Assembly (NCBI GenBank): GCA_027422505.1
Contig: JAPQWV010000017.1
Coordinates: 15,687,501-15,751,500, forward strand
Length of the DNA: 64,000 nt
Source of the DNA: Craterostigma plantagineum
Lineage: Eukaryota > Streptophyta > Magnoliopsida > Lamiales > Linderniaceae
Reading direction: 5' to 3'
A model generated the notes under the pieces. It saw nothing but the letters and a program-made list of their open reading frames with translations, searched no databases and was not told the DNA's origin. Below, piece by piece: positions 31,451-42,812 of this stretch. The number at the start of each line of letters is the position of its first letter. The stretch's first letter is position 1. The position numbers were made by a program, and so were the translations under genes.

Positions 31451-33528
31451 CCTTGTTTCGACTCCCCGGGGTTGAGTACTTCTACTCCGAGTTGATTCAA
31501 CTCCGCATTTACGGTTTTACGACTCAAAGCGTCTGCTACTACGTTGGCTTTGCCCGGGTGATAGCTGATTATGCAATCGTAGTCCTTCACCAGTTCGAGC
31601 CATCGCCGTTGTCTCATATTTAGTTCTTTCTGGGTGAAGAAATACTTCAGACTCTTGTGGTCTGTGTAGATCTCGCACCTCTCTCCGTAGAGGTAGTGTC
31701 GCCATATCTTGAGAGCGAACACCACCGCAACAAGCTCCAAATCGTGTGTGGGATAGTTTTTCTCATACTCCCTTAGCTGCCTGGACGCGTAGGCAATAAC
31801 CTTTCCATCCTGCATGAGCACACACCCCAAACCTTTCTTAGAAGCATCGCTGTAGACCGAGAACCCTTCGTTTCCTGACGGTATTGTTAGAACCGGAGCG
31901 GTCGTCAGTCTCTTCTTCAGCTCCTGAAAGCTCTGCTCACACGAGTCTGTCCATTTGAACGAGGCGCTCTTTTTAGTCAGGTTGGTGAGTGTTGAGGCGA
32001 TGCTGGAAAAATCCCTGATGAATTTTCGGTAATATCCAGCGAGTCCGAGAAAACTCCGTACTTCCGTAGGAGTGGTTGGCCGTGGCCAGTTCTCTATTGC
32101 TTCAACTTTGTTGGGGTCCACCGAAATCCCGTCCCCGGAAATGATGTGACCCAGAAACGCCACTTGTTCTATCCAAAACTCACACTTTTTGAATTTCGCA
32201 AACAACTGCTTCTCCCGTAGAATCTCGAGGACCGTTCTCAGATGTTCTTCGTGTTTCTCTTTCGTCTTAGAGTATATGAGAATGTCGTCTATAAAGACAA
32301 TGACGGACTGATCCAAGAATTTATTGAAAACTCTATTCATCAAATCCATGAAGGCGGCCGGTGCATTCGTCAGTCCGAAGGGCATGACTAAGAATTCGTA
32401 ATGCCCGTACCTGGTGCTGAACGCTGTCTTCGGCACGTCCTCCTTACGGATTTTCAGTTGGTGGTATCCGGAACGCAGATCGATCTTTGAGAATGTTGTT
32501 GCCCCTTGCAGTTGATCAAACAGGTCATCGATCCTAGGCAACGGATATTTGTTCTTAATCGTGATCTTGTTTAGTTCACGATAGTCGATGCATAGTCTCA
32601 TCGATCCGTCCTTCTTCCTTACAAACAGCACCGGTGCTCCCCAGGGTGAGAAACTTGGTTTAATGAATCCTTTCTCCAGCAATTCCTCTAACTGTTCCTT
32701 CAGCTCCCGCAATTCGTTTGGCGTTAACCTGTACGGGGCTTTAGAAATTGGGGCCGCCCCCGGCACTAGCTCGATTGTAAATTCAATATCTCGATCGGGT
32801 GGTAAACCCGGGAGGTCGTCGGGGAACACATCTCTGTATTCGTTGACGATTGGGACTTCCTCGAGTTTCGGCGGGGATGATTCCTCGACTTTTACTGCGA
32901 ACGCAAAGAAGGCCTCGCAGCCCGAGTTTAGAAGTCGCTGAGCCTTTAGAGCAGTTATCTGGGCGACCCTATTGCTACCCGGTTTCCCCGAGAACACAAA
33001 TTCGTCTCCTTCCGGTAATAAGAATCTCACTAGTTTCCTAGAGCAATCGATCATGGCCCCGTACTTTGAGAGCCAGTCCATTCCGAGTATCACGTCATAG
33101 TCATTCATCGGAATCACGATTAGGTCGGCTCTAAGATCTCTTCCTTCTATTATTACTAGACAGTTCTCTACTATCAGGTTGGTCCTAGTTGGGTCTCCGT
33201 GAGATAGAGTTACCACAAAATTACATCGGGAGTGGGTGGGATGTATTCCCACCCTAGTTACGTAATTGGCTGACACAAAAGAGTGTGTGGCACCGGAGTC
33301 CATCAGAACAGAGGTGGGCACGTGAAAAATTTTTAACGTACCCGTAACGACTGCTGGATTTGCTTCCGCCTCCTCGTTGGTTAACGTGAAGACCCGCGCC
33401 GGTACTGGTGGAGGTCGGAGGAGTGGTTGATTTGGGACTTGGGGCACATTCTCCTGGCAAGTCCTCGCGTAATGCCCCATCTTTCCACAGCGGAAACATT
33501 GTAAATAGGGGTTAGGCCCCGCTCCCAA
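31438..33528 (-). pseudogene. Gypsy C pol, protease, reverse transcriptase and RNase H part
   Basis: 696 open codons. It has a nucleocapsid knuckle [14 protein letters not shown] (about residues 10-23), the protease site [13 protein letters not shown], a linker with [12 protein letters not shown], and RT motifs [35 protein letters not shown] and the catalytic [10 protein letters not shown]. RNase H follows with [16 protein letters not shown] and [20 protein letters not shown]. It ends in a frameshift at about 31440. An in-frame TGA at 33535-33537 separates it from gag. It is intact over most of its length. Confidence 0.93.
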
Positions 33529-33537
33529 GCATGCTCA

Positions 33538-34516
33538 GTAGTTTAGATTGTATCCCGGCCCCTGATCTGGCCTTGGCCGCCAATTTTGCTGACATTGCTG
33601 ACATTGCTGACATTGAGGCGCGGCATTTGGGGGTCGGTTTGGATTGTATCCCGGCCCCTGATCTGGCCTTGGCCGCCAATTTTGCTGGTTCGGCCGGTTC
33701 CCTCGGTTGTTTAGGCCTTTGCCAAAGAATTGGCGTTTCTGAACTCCTCCCCTTGTTGTCCCTTGACTCTCCTCTTCGCCTCCTGCGCCTTCGAGATCTT
33801 AGCCTCTGCCTGCTCGGCTAGGATTGCTCGCTCGGCAATACGAGCATAGGTCTTCCCCTCAGTGTCGTACATGCTTACGTTCCGAAATATCTCGGGTTTT
33901 AGACCTTCGAGGAACCTCTCGATCTTCAATTCATCAGTAGCCACCATATGTGGCGCGAACCTTGACAACTGCTCAAACTTGCGGATGTACTCCGCCACCG
34001 ACATCCCTCCTTGCTTGAGGTTGATAAATTCGTTCATCTACTGCGCTCGATCCGGGGCAGTGAAGTATTTTCCCCGGAATAAGGTCTTGAACCTCTCCCA
34101 AGTCATGGTAGCAGGATCTTCGAGCACTTGGACAGTATCCCACCAGTAACCCGCATTCCCACGTAGCATAAAAGCGGCGCTAATCACTTTCTCAGCCTCG
34201 GGCAGGTGGCTGATGCGGAACATACTCTCTATCGTCCTAAGCCAGTCCTCCGCCAGGTAGGATCGACCGCTTCCTCGAATGTCGGGGGGTTTAACCTTCA
34301 GAATCTTTCCCCGGTAACTCCCACATGCTCGACCACTGGGGATGTATGGCGTTCTGACGAGCTCTGTCGATGGATGAGTTCGTTAATTTGATCCGACTGT
34401 CGTCGGATTAGTTCGGTCAGTTGGGAGATGGTTGAACGATCGTCGTTTGGTGGGGATTCTAATCCCTCCCCATGACTAGACTCGCCAAACTCCCTACGCG
34501 TTCTCGGCATCTTCAA
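33538..34516 (-). pseudogene. Gypsy C gag
   Basis: Start at ATG 34516. Pieces: N-terminal Gln/Arg/Ser-rich part with LTELIRRQSDQINELI; the gag domain with YWWDTVQVLEDPATMTWERF and LFRGKYFTAPDRAQ; and FINLKQGGMSVAEYIRKFEQ to AKISKAQEAKRR. Breaks: a frameshift near 34300, a stop just after DRAQ (34038-34040) where Arg fits, and a frameshift near 33740. The linker before the zinc knuckle holds a 96-base in-frame tandem duplication. Confidence 0.88.
33545..33690. repeat. 96-base tandem duplication in the gag linker of gypsy C
   Basis: ATTGTATCCCGGCCCCTGAT and the following ~35 bases occur at 33547 and again at 33643. Between them lies TGACATTGC repeated three times. The 96-base offset is a multiple of three. 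On the minus strand it duplicates an NWRPRPDQGPGYN segment and creates CQQCQQCQQ. Confidence 0.88.
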
Positions 34517-34637
34517 CTAGATAATATAACGGGCAAGTATTAGTCACTTAATTCCTACCAAGCGTTAGAACTTGCAGGCGAGGCTGGTTCTCCAGGCTTT
34601 TGAGCGGCGGTACATGGACGGTCTTCAGAATCTAGAG

Positions 34638-34654
34638 CCGAAGCTCTGATACCA
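34638..34654 (-). promoter_or_regulatory. Primer binding site of gypsy C
   Basis: In minus sense TGGTATCAGAGCTTCGG, initiator tRNA-Met type, two bases from the 5' LTR. Confidence 0.9.
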
Positions 34655-34656
34655 CC

Positions 34657-35321
34657 TGTAACGACCCTACTTTTCAAATTAAATTGTTCGGCGGATTTCT
34701 GCGAAGAAAGCCACGGAAGGACCATTTTACGAAAAACTTTTTAAATAAAAGATTTACATATCATAAAACAGTGTTTTACAAAAGTCAGTATTTACATGGC
34801 CGAAGCCCCAAAAATAAAAAAATGTCTAGAGCCGCTCCACAGGTCGCATCCATGTACCGCTCTCGCCCTCAAAAGCCCGTGGAGCCATCGCCGCCAGTCA
34901 CTAGCCTAGTCCCGACGTTCGCCGACGTCGGACTCATCGTTACCTACAACACATAAAGGCCTAAGCGATTTGCTCAGTAGGTGAATTCATGCATATGCAC
35001 CGTGCGCTCAGTCCCCATCCCAATATCTCACAATCATGGAATAAATGCAATGCACGCTCATTTTCTCACAGTCCTACACATTAGGGCCCTAGGTTAGACT
35101 CGGCACCTCGCGCGCAAATCGTATCATATCACCGACGGTTTTGCACCTCGTGTTGCGCTACCACGCTCTCCCCGAGTAGACAGGTCGTTCACGCCTGTCT
35201 GCCGTCCCTGAGCTAACGTAACCAGCGGTTTGCACCTCGGGGTGCTCACACCCGAGTAGACAGGTCGTTCACGCCTGTCTCCCGCACCTGAGCAAATATC
35301 TGGCGGTTTGCACCTCGGGTT
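34657..35321 (-). repeat. 5' LTR of gypsy C, first part (inner end)
   Basis: TGTAACGACCCTAC in plus sense, almost the same as 27307-27970. It breaks off after CACCTCGGGTT, in the tandem hairpin repeats, where gypsy B is inserted. The last five bases (GGGTT, 35317-35321) are one copy of the TSD of B. Confidence 0.93.
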
Positions 35322-38155
35322 TGTAGGACCCGAGACCCGCAAATTAGGTCGACCAATAAATTACGTATATAACCTAAGTGATTTCGTATTACTTGCGTAT
35401 GTGTGATATGTTGACGTAATCCTATGAGGTTTGTGCTCATGATTTTGTACGAATTACGCACAATTACGTGAAATCGATATCGTGTTTATGCTAATTGCGT
35501 AATCTATGTGAGGATTTCGAGAAATAGAAAGAACAAGGAAATGAAGAGAATGGTAATAATTATATGGAAATTGGGCCATGCAATGTGGGCTAAAAATTTA
35601 ATAGTTGGTCCAATCCTTAAGAAAACCAATGGGGAGACAAAAGTTTCCTTGAATCATGGGAAACCCACGCCACTAAAGTCCCATCACCCCAACCTATAAT
35701 CAAAATATCTATCTAAACACCATTTCAAGGTTATAAACCCAATAAGAACCAACACCCATCGAAAATTAAAGAAGAAAGAAAATGGAGAAGGAGCCGAAAG
35801 GAGTTCAACTCAAAGAACACACTAAGTAGCTTGAAGATCAAAGCCTAGTAAGTGAAGTACCCCCTTACAACTCTTATAATTTCGGTAGATTAACGTGTTT
35901 GAGGGCTTATGACCTTAGTATAGAATAACCTTGGGGTGCATTAACGATTGTAAGTTAGAAGGGAACCCTAGAACTTAGTAAACTCTGGGCAGAATGGAAC
36001 GATGGATGTGATTTCGGGTAGATGAATTTAGGTTGATCGAATCAGATAGATTAAGAAACCCTAGAAATCGGGCAAAATGTTGCATGTGAAAGATCGATCG
36101 AAATGATCATAAGGTTGTAACAAAAACGGGCATAAGAGATGATGTCACGATGATGAAAACGATCGGCGATTTCACAAGCATTGGTGGTCGAATCGAGCAT
36201 GAGCATGCATGCATGAAATCGGACGTTTTCAAGTACAACTCAAATCGGCCGAAAACAAGTTTAACAAGCATTAATCGGGCGATCTAAATCGAAACAACAC
36301 GTGGCATTAGGAGAACAAATCGACGAAATTGAGCGACATGTAAGAAGTCGGGCGATTTGAGTGGCTTGAGAAACCCTCAAATCGGGCAATGTGTATGTGT
36401 GTAGAAATAACTCTCGGCGATTTGCGGGGAATCAACACCCTAAAATCGGGCGAATTAACGAGATGCCATGCAAGCCTCACGAATCGGGCGATCCATGCAC
36501 GGATGAAATCGGCGAAATGTTAAACTGCAATAGTGCAAATCGGGCGACTTCACGCTATGAGGATATCGGCGATTTCATCTAGGCAACACATTTGTCGGGC
36601 GATTGGAGGTTCAATTAACACTTAGCGAAATCGGGCTTCAATTTGAGCAGAATTAGAAGCTTTGAAATCGGGCGAATCCGATTTCACTTAGGAGCTAATT
36701 CCGCCGATCTTCACATATGCTATGAACTACTAATTTGAACTTAGTCTAGGAATGGAGACTTAGGATGTTATGGAAATAGGGGTCAAGTACTTTTTTCTCG
36801 AAAATTATAGGTTATAATTGGGTTCGACTCAACCTAGACTAGAATCGAGTGACTTAGAGATTTTAGCAAAATTAATGTAGCCCGATAATTTAGTTTGATC
36901 TAATTAATTAATAAAGACATAATATTGATACGACGATATTTATGTCTAAAGGTCGTACGATAGGAGCAAACGAGGAGAACACTAATTACGCTTGGACGAC
37001 AAGTAAGTAGAAATTCAACTACGACACGTAACTTGCCTGCGTACAATTATGTGAATTACGTGCTCGTGAATTTTGTATGAAATGTGTACGTATGATACGA
37101 TTAAATTATGTGCATGATGGCATGATTAGAATACGTACATGAGCATAGCATGAGCATTTGCACGCATGCGTAGTGTATAAGACGCGAGGTATGAGCGTGC
37201 ATAAGATCGCCTGTGTGCGATGTGTACTCGCCGATATTGGCGTCTGCGTCGACTCGAATGAAGAGTCACGGCTTCCCCTATGCGGCCAGTAAGGCGAATG
37301 AAGCTATAAGGCCTGTATAAGAGGCTTGGGGAAATACCCCGTATGCGGGAGATGCAACCTGGAGGATGCGGCCCGGGGCACACGCTGGGTAAGGGAAGAT
37401 TACTTCGGGTGACCTTCTAGTGTGTAAACCACTAACCGGGGGGGAAGATTTCTTTGGGTGACCTCCACGGTTAGTGGCCTCGGTGTTGGCTACCAGTGGG
37501 AAGCGCCCGCGTGGAGGCTACACTGAGTAAGGGAAGATTCCTTCGGGTGACCTTCTAGTGTGAGAACCTCCACACCTGAGATCTCTATAAGATGGCGCAT
37601 AGAAGGACTGAAAGCCGAGGGCCCGCATGAAGTAAGAGTATGAGAAAAAAAAAGAGTATGAGTCGGGAAAAGAGTACGAGTATAAGAAAAAGAGTATGAG
37701 CATTAGAAAACGACGGCGTGGATTGTCGATCGTTAGGACACGTGCATACATGCATAATTTCCGCTTACTGAGCCTCGGTGGCTCATTATTTATGTTACGT
37801 GTTGTAGGTACTGACGATCGCGGTACGTGATCCGACTATTATGCAAGGCCGATCTTTTGATGATAACTGTCTGCTTTTGAGGTGGGAGTGTGTGTATGGA
37901 TGACGACCTGTGAAGGCCGGGCGCATAGGGAGCTTTTGCTGCATATATTTACACACACGCACTTGTGATTTAAATAGATAGGAGCATGATGAAATGTCAA
38001 ACGATTTAGAACATTCTTTTGACTTGTGAATAAGACTTCCGCACGCGTTTCAAAAACGAAAATTTATATTTGCACTTTACGCTTTCGCACGATAACAAAG
38101 CATTAGGCACTTAGGATTAGAACGTAATACAAGGGCGGGACGACGGGTACTGACA
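35322..38155 (+). repeat. 5' LTR of gypsy B
   Basis: TGTAGGACCCGAGACC to GGGTACTGACA. Modules: an array of AAATCGGGCGATTT-like words (36050-36700); three copies of GGGAAGATTCCTTCGGGTGA plus CCTTCTAG-like sequence (37385-37560); a perfect stem-loop TGAGCC-TCGGT-GGCTCA at 37769-37785; and GTGTTGTAGGTACTGACGATC. The short minus-strand ORFs at 37126-37751 recur in the other LTR and look like chance frames. No other genes seen. Confidence 0.94.
36050..36700. repeat. AAATCGGGCGATTT motif array in the B LTR
   Basis: About fifteen copies of ATCGGGCGA or ATCGGCGAT-like words in an otherwise unremarkable stretch. The same array is in the 3' LTR (43550-44190). It is the reverse complement of the motif in the C LTR, which lies on the other strand relative to the window but in the same sense relative to each element. 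Confidence 0.85.
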
Positions 38156-38158
38156 GGG

Positions 38159-38175
38159 TGGTATCAGAGCTTCGG
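38159..38175 (+). promoter_or_regulatory. Primer binding site of gypsy B
   Basis: TGGTATCAGAGCTTCGG, initiator tRNA-Met type, three bases after the LTR. Confidence 0.92.
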
Positions 38176-38311
38176 TCACAGGTCCTGCAGACTGTCCATA
38201 CACACACACTCAAAAGCACGGAAGCGGCCTTGCTCGTAAGTACCATGTTATGTGAATTTCTTGAATGGTTTAACTTATTGGCCTTAGGAATTATCAGGAT
38301 AGGCTGAGAAG

Positions 38312-39700
38312 ATGGTTAGACTTAGGGGTGAAGGAAGTAGGGAGTCTGATCAGGGTAGGGATACTAATAACCCTCCTGATAGCTGGGATGCTACCATCCT
38401 GCAACTAACTGAATTGGTCCGGCAACAGTCGGCCCAGATTAAGCAGCTGATCCAGCAGCAAAATGCTGGTGGGCAATCAGCTGGCTTACCTCCCACACCC
38501 GAGCGAATTGAGATGATCGGGGAGATGTTCAGAAAGCTAAATCCCCCACTGTTCGAGGATGCTGTAGACCCTACCTCCGCCGAGGATTGGCTAAGGACGT
38601 TGGAGAATATGTTCCAGCATAGCCGCACACCCGAGGCGGAGAAGGCCATGTGTGCTGCCTACCTGCTACGGGGGAGTGCTAGGCACTGGTGGGAAACCAT
38701 CTCAGCCGTCGAAAACCCTCTAACGATGAGCTGGGATCGGTTCAAGGAAATCTTTCGAGGGAAGTACTACACCGCCCCGGTCAGAGCCCAAAGGATGAAT
38801 GAGTTCATCAACCTCCGCCAAGGAACAATGACCGTGGCGGAGTACATCAGGAAGTTTGAGCAGCTTTCGAGGTTCGCTGCTCATATGGTTAGCACGGACG
38901 CGCTCAAGATTGAGCGGTTCATGGAAGGGTTGAAGCCCGAGCTGTATCGGGATGTAAGTATGGCGGGAATACAAGGGGCCACGTATGCACAAGTGGCTGA
39001 GAGAGCGCTTGTGGCGGAGCAGGCAGAGGCCAGAATTGCTCGCGCTCAGGAAGCAAAGCGCAAATTTGTACAAGGACCGCAAGGAAGCGGAGGCAACCCA
39101 AAACGGCAGTTCATTCCCAAACACGGGAATCAGAAATTTCAAAACCGACCTGGACCACCCCCACAGTTCAAACCGAATCAGGGTAGGCCCCAGCTAAACC
39201 TACCCATATGCCCTAAGTGTGCACGAAGGCGCACGGGAGTCTGCAATTCTCAGAACGCCACCTGCTTCAAATGTGGCAAGACGGGCCACTACCTGAGGGC
39301 ATGTCCGGAAAGTGGATCCGAAAGCCAAGCTGGAAACCAGGCAGCACCACCAAGGGTACCGGCCCGGGTTTACACTCTAACATCCGAGGAAGCGGAAAAC
39401 AACCCGGCTGTGGTAACAGGTACCCTCCTCGTTCACCAAACCCCCACATGCATCTTAGTTGACTCGGGAGCGACTCACTCGTTCGCATCTACTAAGTACG
39501 TAACGAGAGTAGGAGTCACGCCTCATAGAGCTAAGTGCGAGTATAGCGTAACAGTTCCAAACGGGAATCCCACCCAAACTAACCACATACTACGGGATTG
39601 CCCAGTAGTAATCGGGGATAAGGAATTACCCATAGACCTCATAATAACTCCTATGAATGATTATGAGGTGATCCTCGGAATGGATTGGCTATCGAAGTAG
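38312..39700 (+). pseudogene. Gypsy B gag and protease
   Basis: 462 codons from ATG 38312. Gln-rich N-terminus (IQQQNAGGQSAG), retrotransposon gag domain (about residues 70-230: FRKLNPPLFEDAVDPTSAED, RHWWETISAVENPLTMSWDR, VAEYIRKFEQLSRFAAHM), basic linker, nucleocapsid knuckle CFKCGKTGHYLRACP near residue 318, and protease active site [12 protein letters not shown] near residue 383. It stops at DWLSK with TAG (39698-39700), where gypsy C has Tyr. The same frame continues open after it, so one base change separates gag-protease from the rest of pol. Confidence 0.94.
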
Positions 39701-41875
39701 GGAGCCGTCATAGACTGCCACCGCAAGATAGTCACGCTCAATATGGACGGGGATGAACCCCTTAAGTTCGTAGGAACTAGCAAGGGAACTATGATGTCTA
39801 GGATATCAGCGTTGAAAGCCCAACGACTGATCAGATCCGGATGCGAAGCCTATCTGGTATTCGCTATCAAGCCGGAAGAGAACGCCTCCCCGAAACTCGA
39901 GGAAGTGCCGATAGTTCAGGACTTCCCCGACGTATTTCCCGAGGAGTTACCGGGAATACCACCCGAACGGGAAATAGAGTTCGCTATAGATCTGGTACCT
40001 GGAGCGGCACCAGTATCTAAGACCCCCTATCGGCTAGCATCGACGGAGATGAAGGAATTAAAGGATCAACTCGACGAACTCATACAGAAGGAGTTCATAC
40101 AGCCGAGTTTCTCTCCTTGGGGAGCGCCGGTGCTATTCGTGAAGAAGAATGACGGATCCATGAGATTATGCATAGACTACATGGAGTTGAACAAATTGAC
40201 GATCAAGAACAAGTACCCACTCCCTAGGATAGACGATCTGTTCGATCAACTGCAAGGTGCAACTGTTTTCTCTAAGATCGACTTAAGGTCGGGCTATCAT
40301 CAGTTAAGGATCCGGAAGGAAGATGTCCCGAAGACGGCCTTTAGTACCCGTTATGGCCACTACGAGTTTCTGGTAATGCCATTCGGGTTGACTAATGCGC
40401 CCGCAGCTTTTATGGACTTAATGAACCGGGTGTTCAAGCCATACTTAGATAGGTTTGTCATCATCTTCATTGATGACATCCTAATCTACTCGAAAATGAA
40501 GGAGGAGCACGAAGAACACTTGAGAACAGTTCTGGGTATACTACGGGAGAAGCAACTATACGCCAAATTCAAGAAGTGCGAATTCTGGCTTGACCAAGTC
40601 GCCTTCTTGGGGCATATCGTATCAGGAGAAGGGATTTCTGTAGACCCAAAAAAGATAGAGGCTATTAGCAATTGGCCTAGACCGACCAACGTAACGGAAA
40701 CACGAAGTTTCCTCGGTCTGGCGGGATACTATAGGAAATTCATAAAGGACTTCTCAAAGATAGCATCGGCACTGACGAGGCTGACCAAGAAGAATATGCC
40801 ATTTCAGTGGACCGTAGAATGCGAACGGAGCTTCCAAGAGCTGAAGGAACGGCTTACGACGGCCCCAGTTCTCACAATACCTTCGGGAACTGGAGGGTTC
40901 ACCGTTTATAGCGATGCGTCTAAGAACGGGTTAGGGTGTGTGCTAATGCAGAACGGGAATGTAGTAGCATACGCCTCTCGTCAACTAAAGGAGTACGAGA
41001 AGAATTATCCGACGCACGACTTAGAACTGGCAGCAGTGGTCTTTGCTCTCAAGATTTGGAGGCATTACCTCTATGGAGAGCGGTGTGAAATATACACTGA
41101 CCACAAGAGCCTCAAGTATTTCTTTACGCAAAAGGAGCTGAATATGAGGCAGAGGAGGTGGTTAGAGTTAGTCAAGGATTACGACTGCGTAATCAACTAC
41201 CACCCAGGCAAGGCGAACATAGTAGCCGATGCCTTAAGCCGAAAAGCAGTTAGTGCAGAACTGCAACTGCTGGAAGTAGAAGTCGTACGGTTAGGCGAAG
41301 TTGAGGCGCAGCTAACTGCCTTAACTTTGCAACCAACACTGCTGGAGCAGATCAAGACAGCGCAAGGAACAGACGAGTTGTATGCGAAGGTTAAGGAGGC
41401 ACAACCGGAACAACCAACTGGAGACCTCATCATACGGGAAGACGGACGATTATACTTCAAGAACCGGTTGTACGTGCCAGACGACGCCGAACTGCGACGG
41501 CTAATAATGACGGAAGCACATGCTACGGCATACTCGGTACATCCAGGGGCAACGAAGATGTACAGAGGCTTAAAGGAGAACTATTGGTGGCCAGGCATGA
41601 AAAAGGACATCGCGACCTTCGTGAGTCAGTGCTTGACATGCCAGCTGATCAAGGCCGAGCATCAAAGGCCGGCAGGAACCCTACAACCGTTACCCATTCC
41701 GGAATGGAAATGGGATAACATTACCATGGACTTAGTAGTAGGACTGCCAAGGAATACAAAAGGGCACGATGCGATTTGGGTTACCGTCGACAGATTACAA
41801 AGTCTGCCCATTTCCTGCCAATTAGCACGACGTACTCCATGGAACGATACGCGGAGCTTTATATTCAGGAGATAG
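39701..41875 (+). pseudogene. Gypsy B pol: end of protease, RT, RNase H and integrase zinc domain
   Basis: Same frame as gag. RT with [40 protein letters not shown] and the catalytic [11 protein letters not shown] near 40466. RNase H with [16 protein letters not shown] near 40906 and [20 protein letters not shown]. Integrase HHCC domain with [20 protein letters not shown] and [12 protein letters not shown] (41517-41660), then [19 protein letters not shown], which carries the first catalytic Asp. After TVDRL the loss of one A shifts the frame and a stop follows at 41873-41875. Confidence 0.94.
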
Positions 41876-42777
41876 TGCGAATGCACGGCGTTCCATCGTC
41901 AATAGTCTCGGATCGCGACTCCAGATTTCTACCGAATTTCTGGACGAGCTTGCAAAAAGCGATGGGAACGAGGTTATCCTTTAGTACCGCCTACCATCCG
42001 CAGACAGACGGTCAATCCGAGAGGACAATACAGACGTTGGAAGACATGCTACGAGCATGTGTACTCGACTTCAAAGGGAATTGGAGTAGGTACCTCCCAC
42101 CGATCGAGTTCTCATATAATAATAGCTACCACGTCACCATCGGGATGGCACCGTACGAAGCGCTATACGGGCGTAGATGCAGATCCCCAGTACATTGGGA
42201 CGAGGTTGGCGAACGGGCAATGTTAGGCCCTGACATCGTACGAGAAATGACGGAAGCTATTAGTACCATACGAGAAAGAATGCAAACGGCACAGAGTCGA
42301 CAGAAAAGCTATGCGGACCGAAGACGTCGACCGTTGGAATTTGAAGAAGGCGATATGGTGTTCGTAAAAGTATCGCCGATGAAGGGCGTGAAAAGATTCG
42401 GGAAGAAAGGAAAGCTAAGTCCCAGGTACATAGGACCATATAGGATACTGAAAAGGGTAGGCGAGGTAGCATACCAATTGGAGCTGCCTGCGTCATTAGC
42501 GCAAGTGCATGACGTGTTCCACGTCTCGACAGTGCGAAAGTACATAGCTGACCCGAATCACGTGCTAGGAAACGAGTCCCTACATCAGCAATTGAAGCCG
42601 GATCTAAGTTACGAAGAGATCCCGGTGGAAATACTGATGTACGAGACTAAGAAGCTTAGGAATAAGGATATTCCCTTAGTGAAAGTGTTGTGGCGGAACC
42701 AATCTACGGAAGAAGCCACCTGGGAACGGGAGGACGAAATGAGAATTCGTTATCCCGAATTGTTTCACATAGGCTGA
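41776..42777 (+). pseudogene. Gypsy B pol: integrase core and chromodomain
   Basis: The frame after the single-base deletion. Integrase core: [34 protein letters not shown] and [13 protein letters not shown] (remaining two catalytic residues). Then the C-terminal [20 protein letters not shown] and [14 protein letters not shown], and a chromodomain (PVEILMYETKKLRNKDIPLV, then WRNQSTEEATWEREDE). Stop TGA at 42775-42777. The listed start at 41776 is not a real initiation site; it is where the frame happens to open. Confidence 0.93.
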
Positions 42778-42797
42778 TTTCGGGGACGAAATCCTCC

Positions 42798-42812
42798 TTA
42801 AGGGGGGGAGGA
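42798..42812 (+). promoter_or_regulatory. Polypurine tract of gypsy B
   Basis: TTAAGGGGGGGAGGA directly before the 3' LTR. Confidence 0.9.

Noticed and set aside
32588..32941. Plus-strand ORF of 117 aa in gypsy C
   Set aside because: Antisense to the RT and protease coding region.
35508..35699. Plus-strand ORF of 63 aa, identical at 42999-43190
   Set aside because: Same reason: LTR sequence duplicated by the element, ordinary length for chance.
37126..37751. Minus-strand ORFs of 77-85 aa, present twice
   Set aside because: They duplicate because they are in the two LTRs of gypsy B; no domain and no sign of selection.
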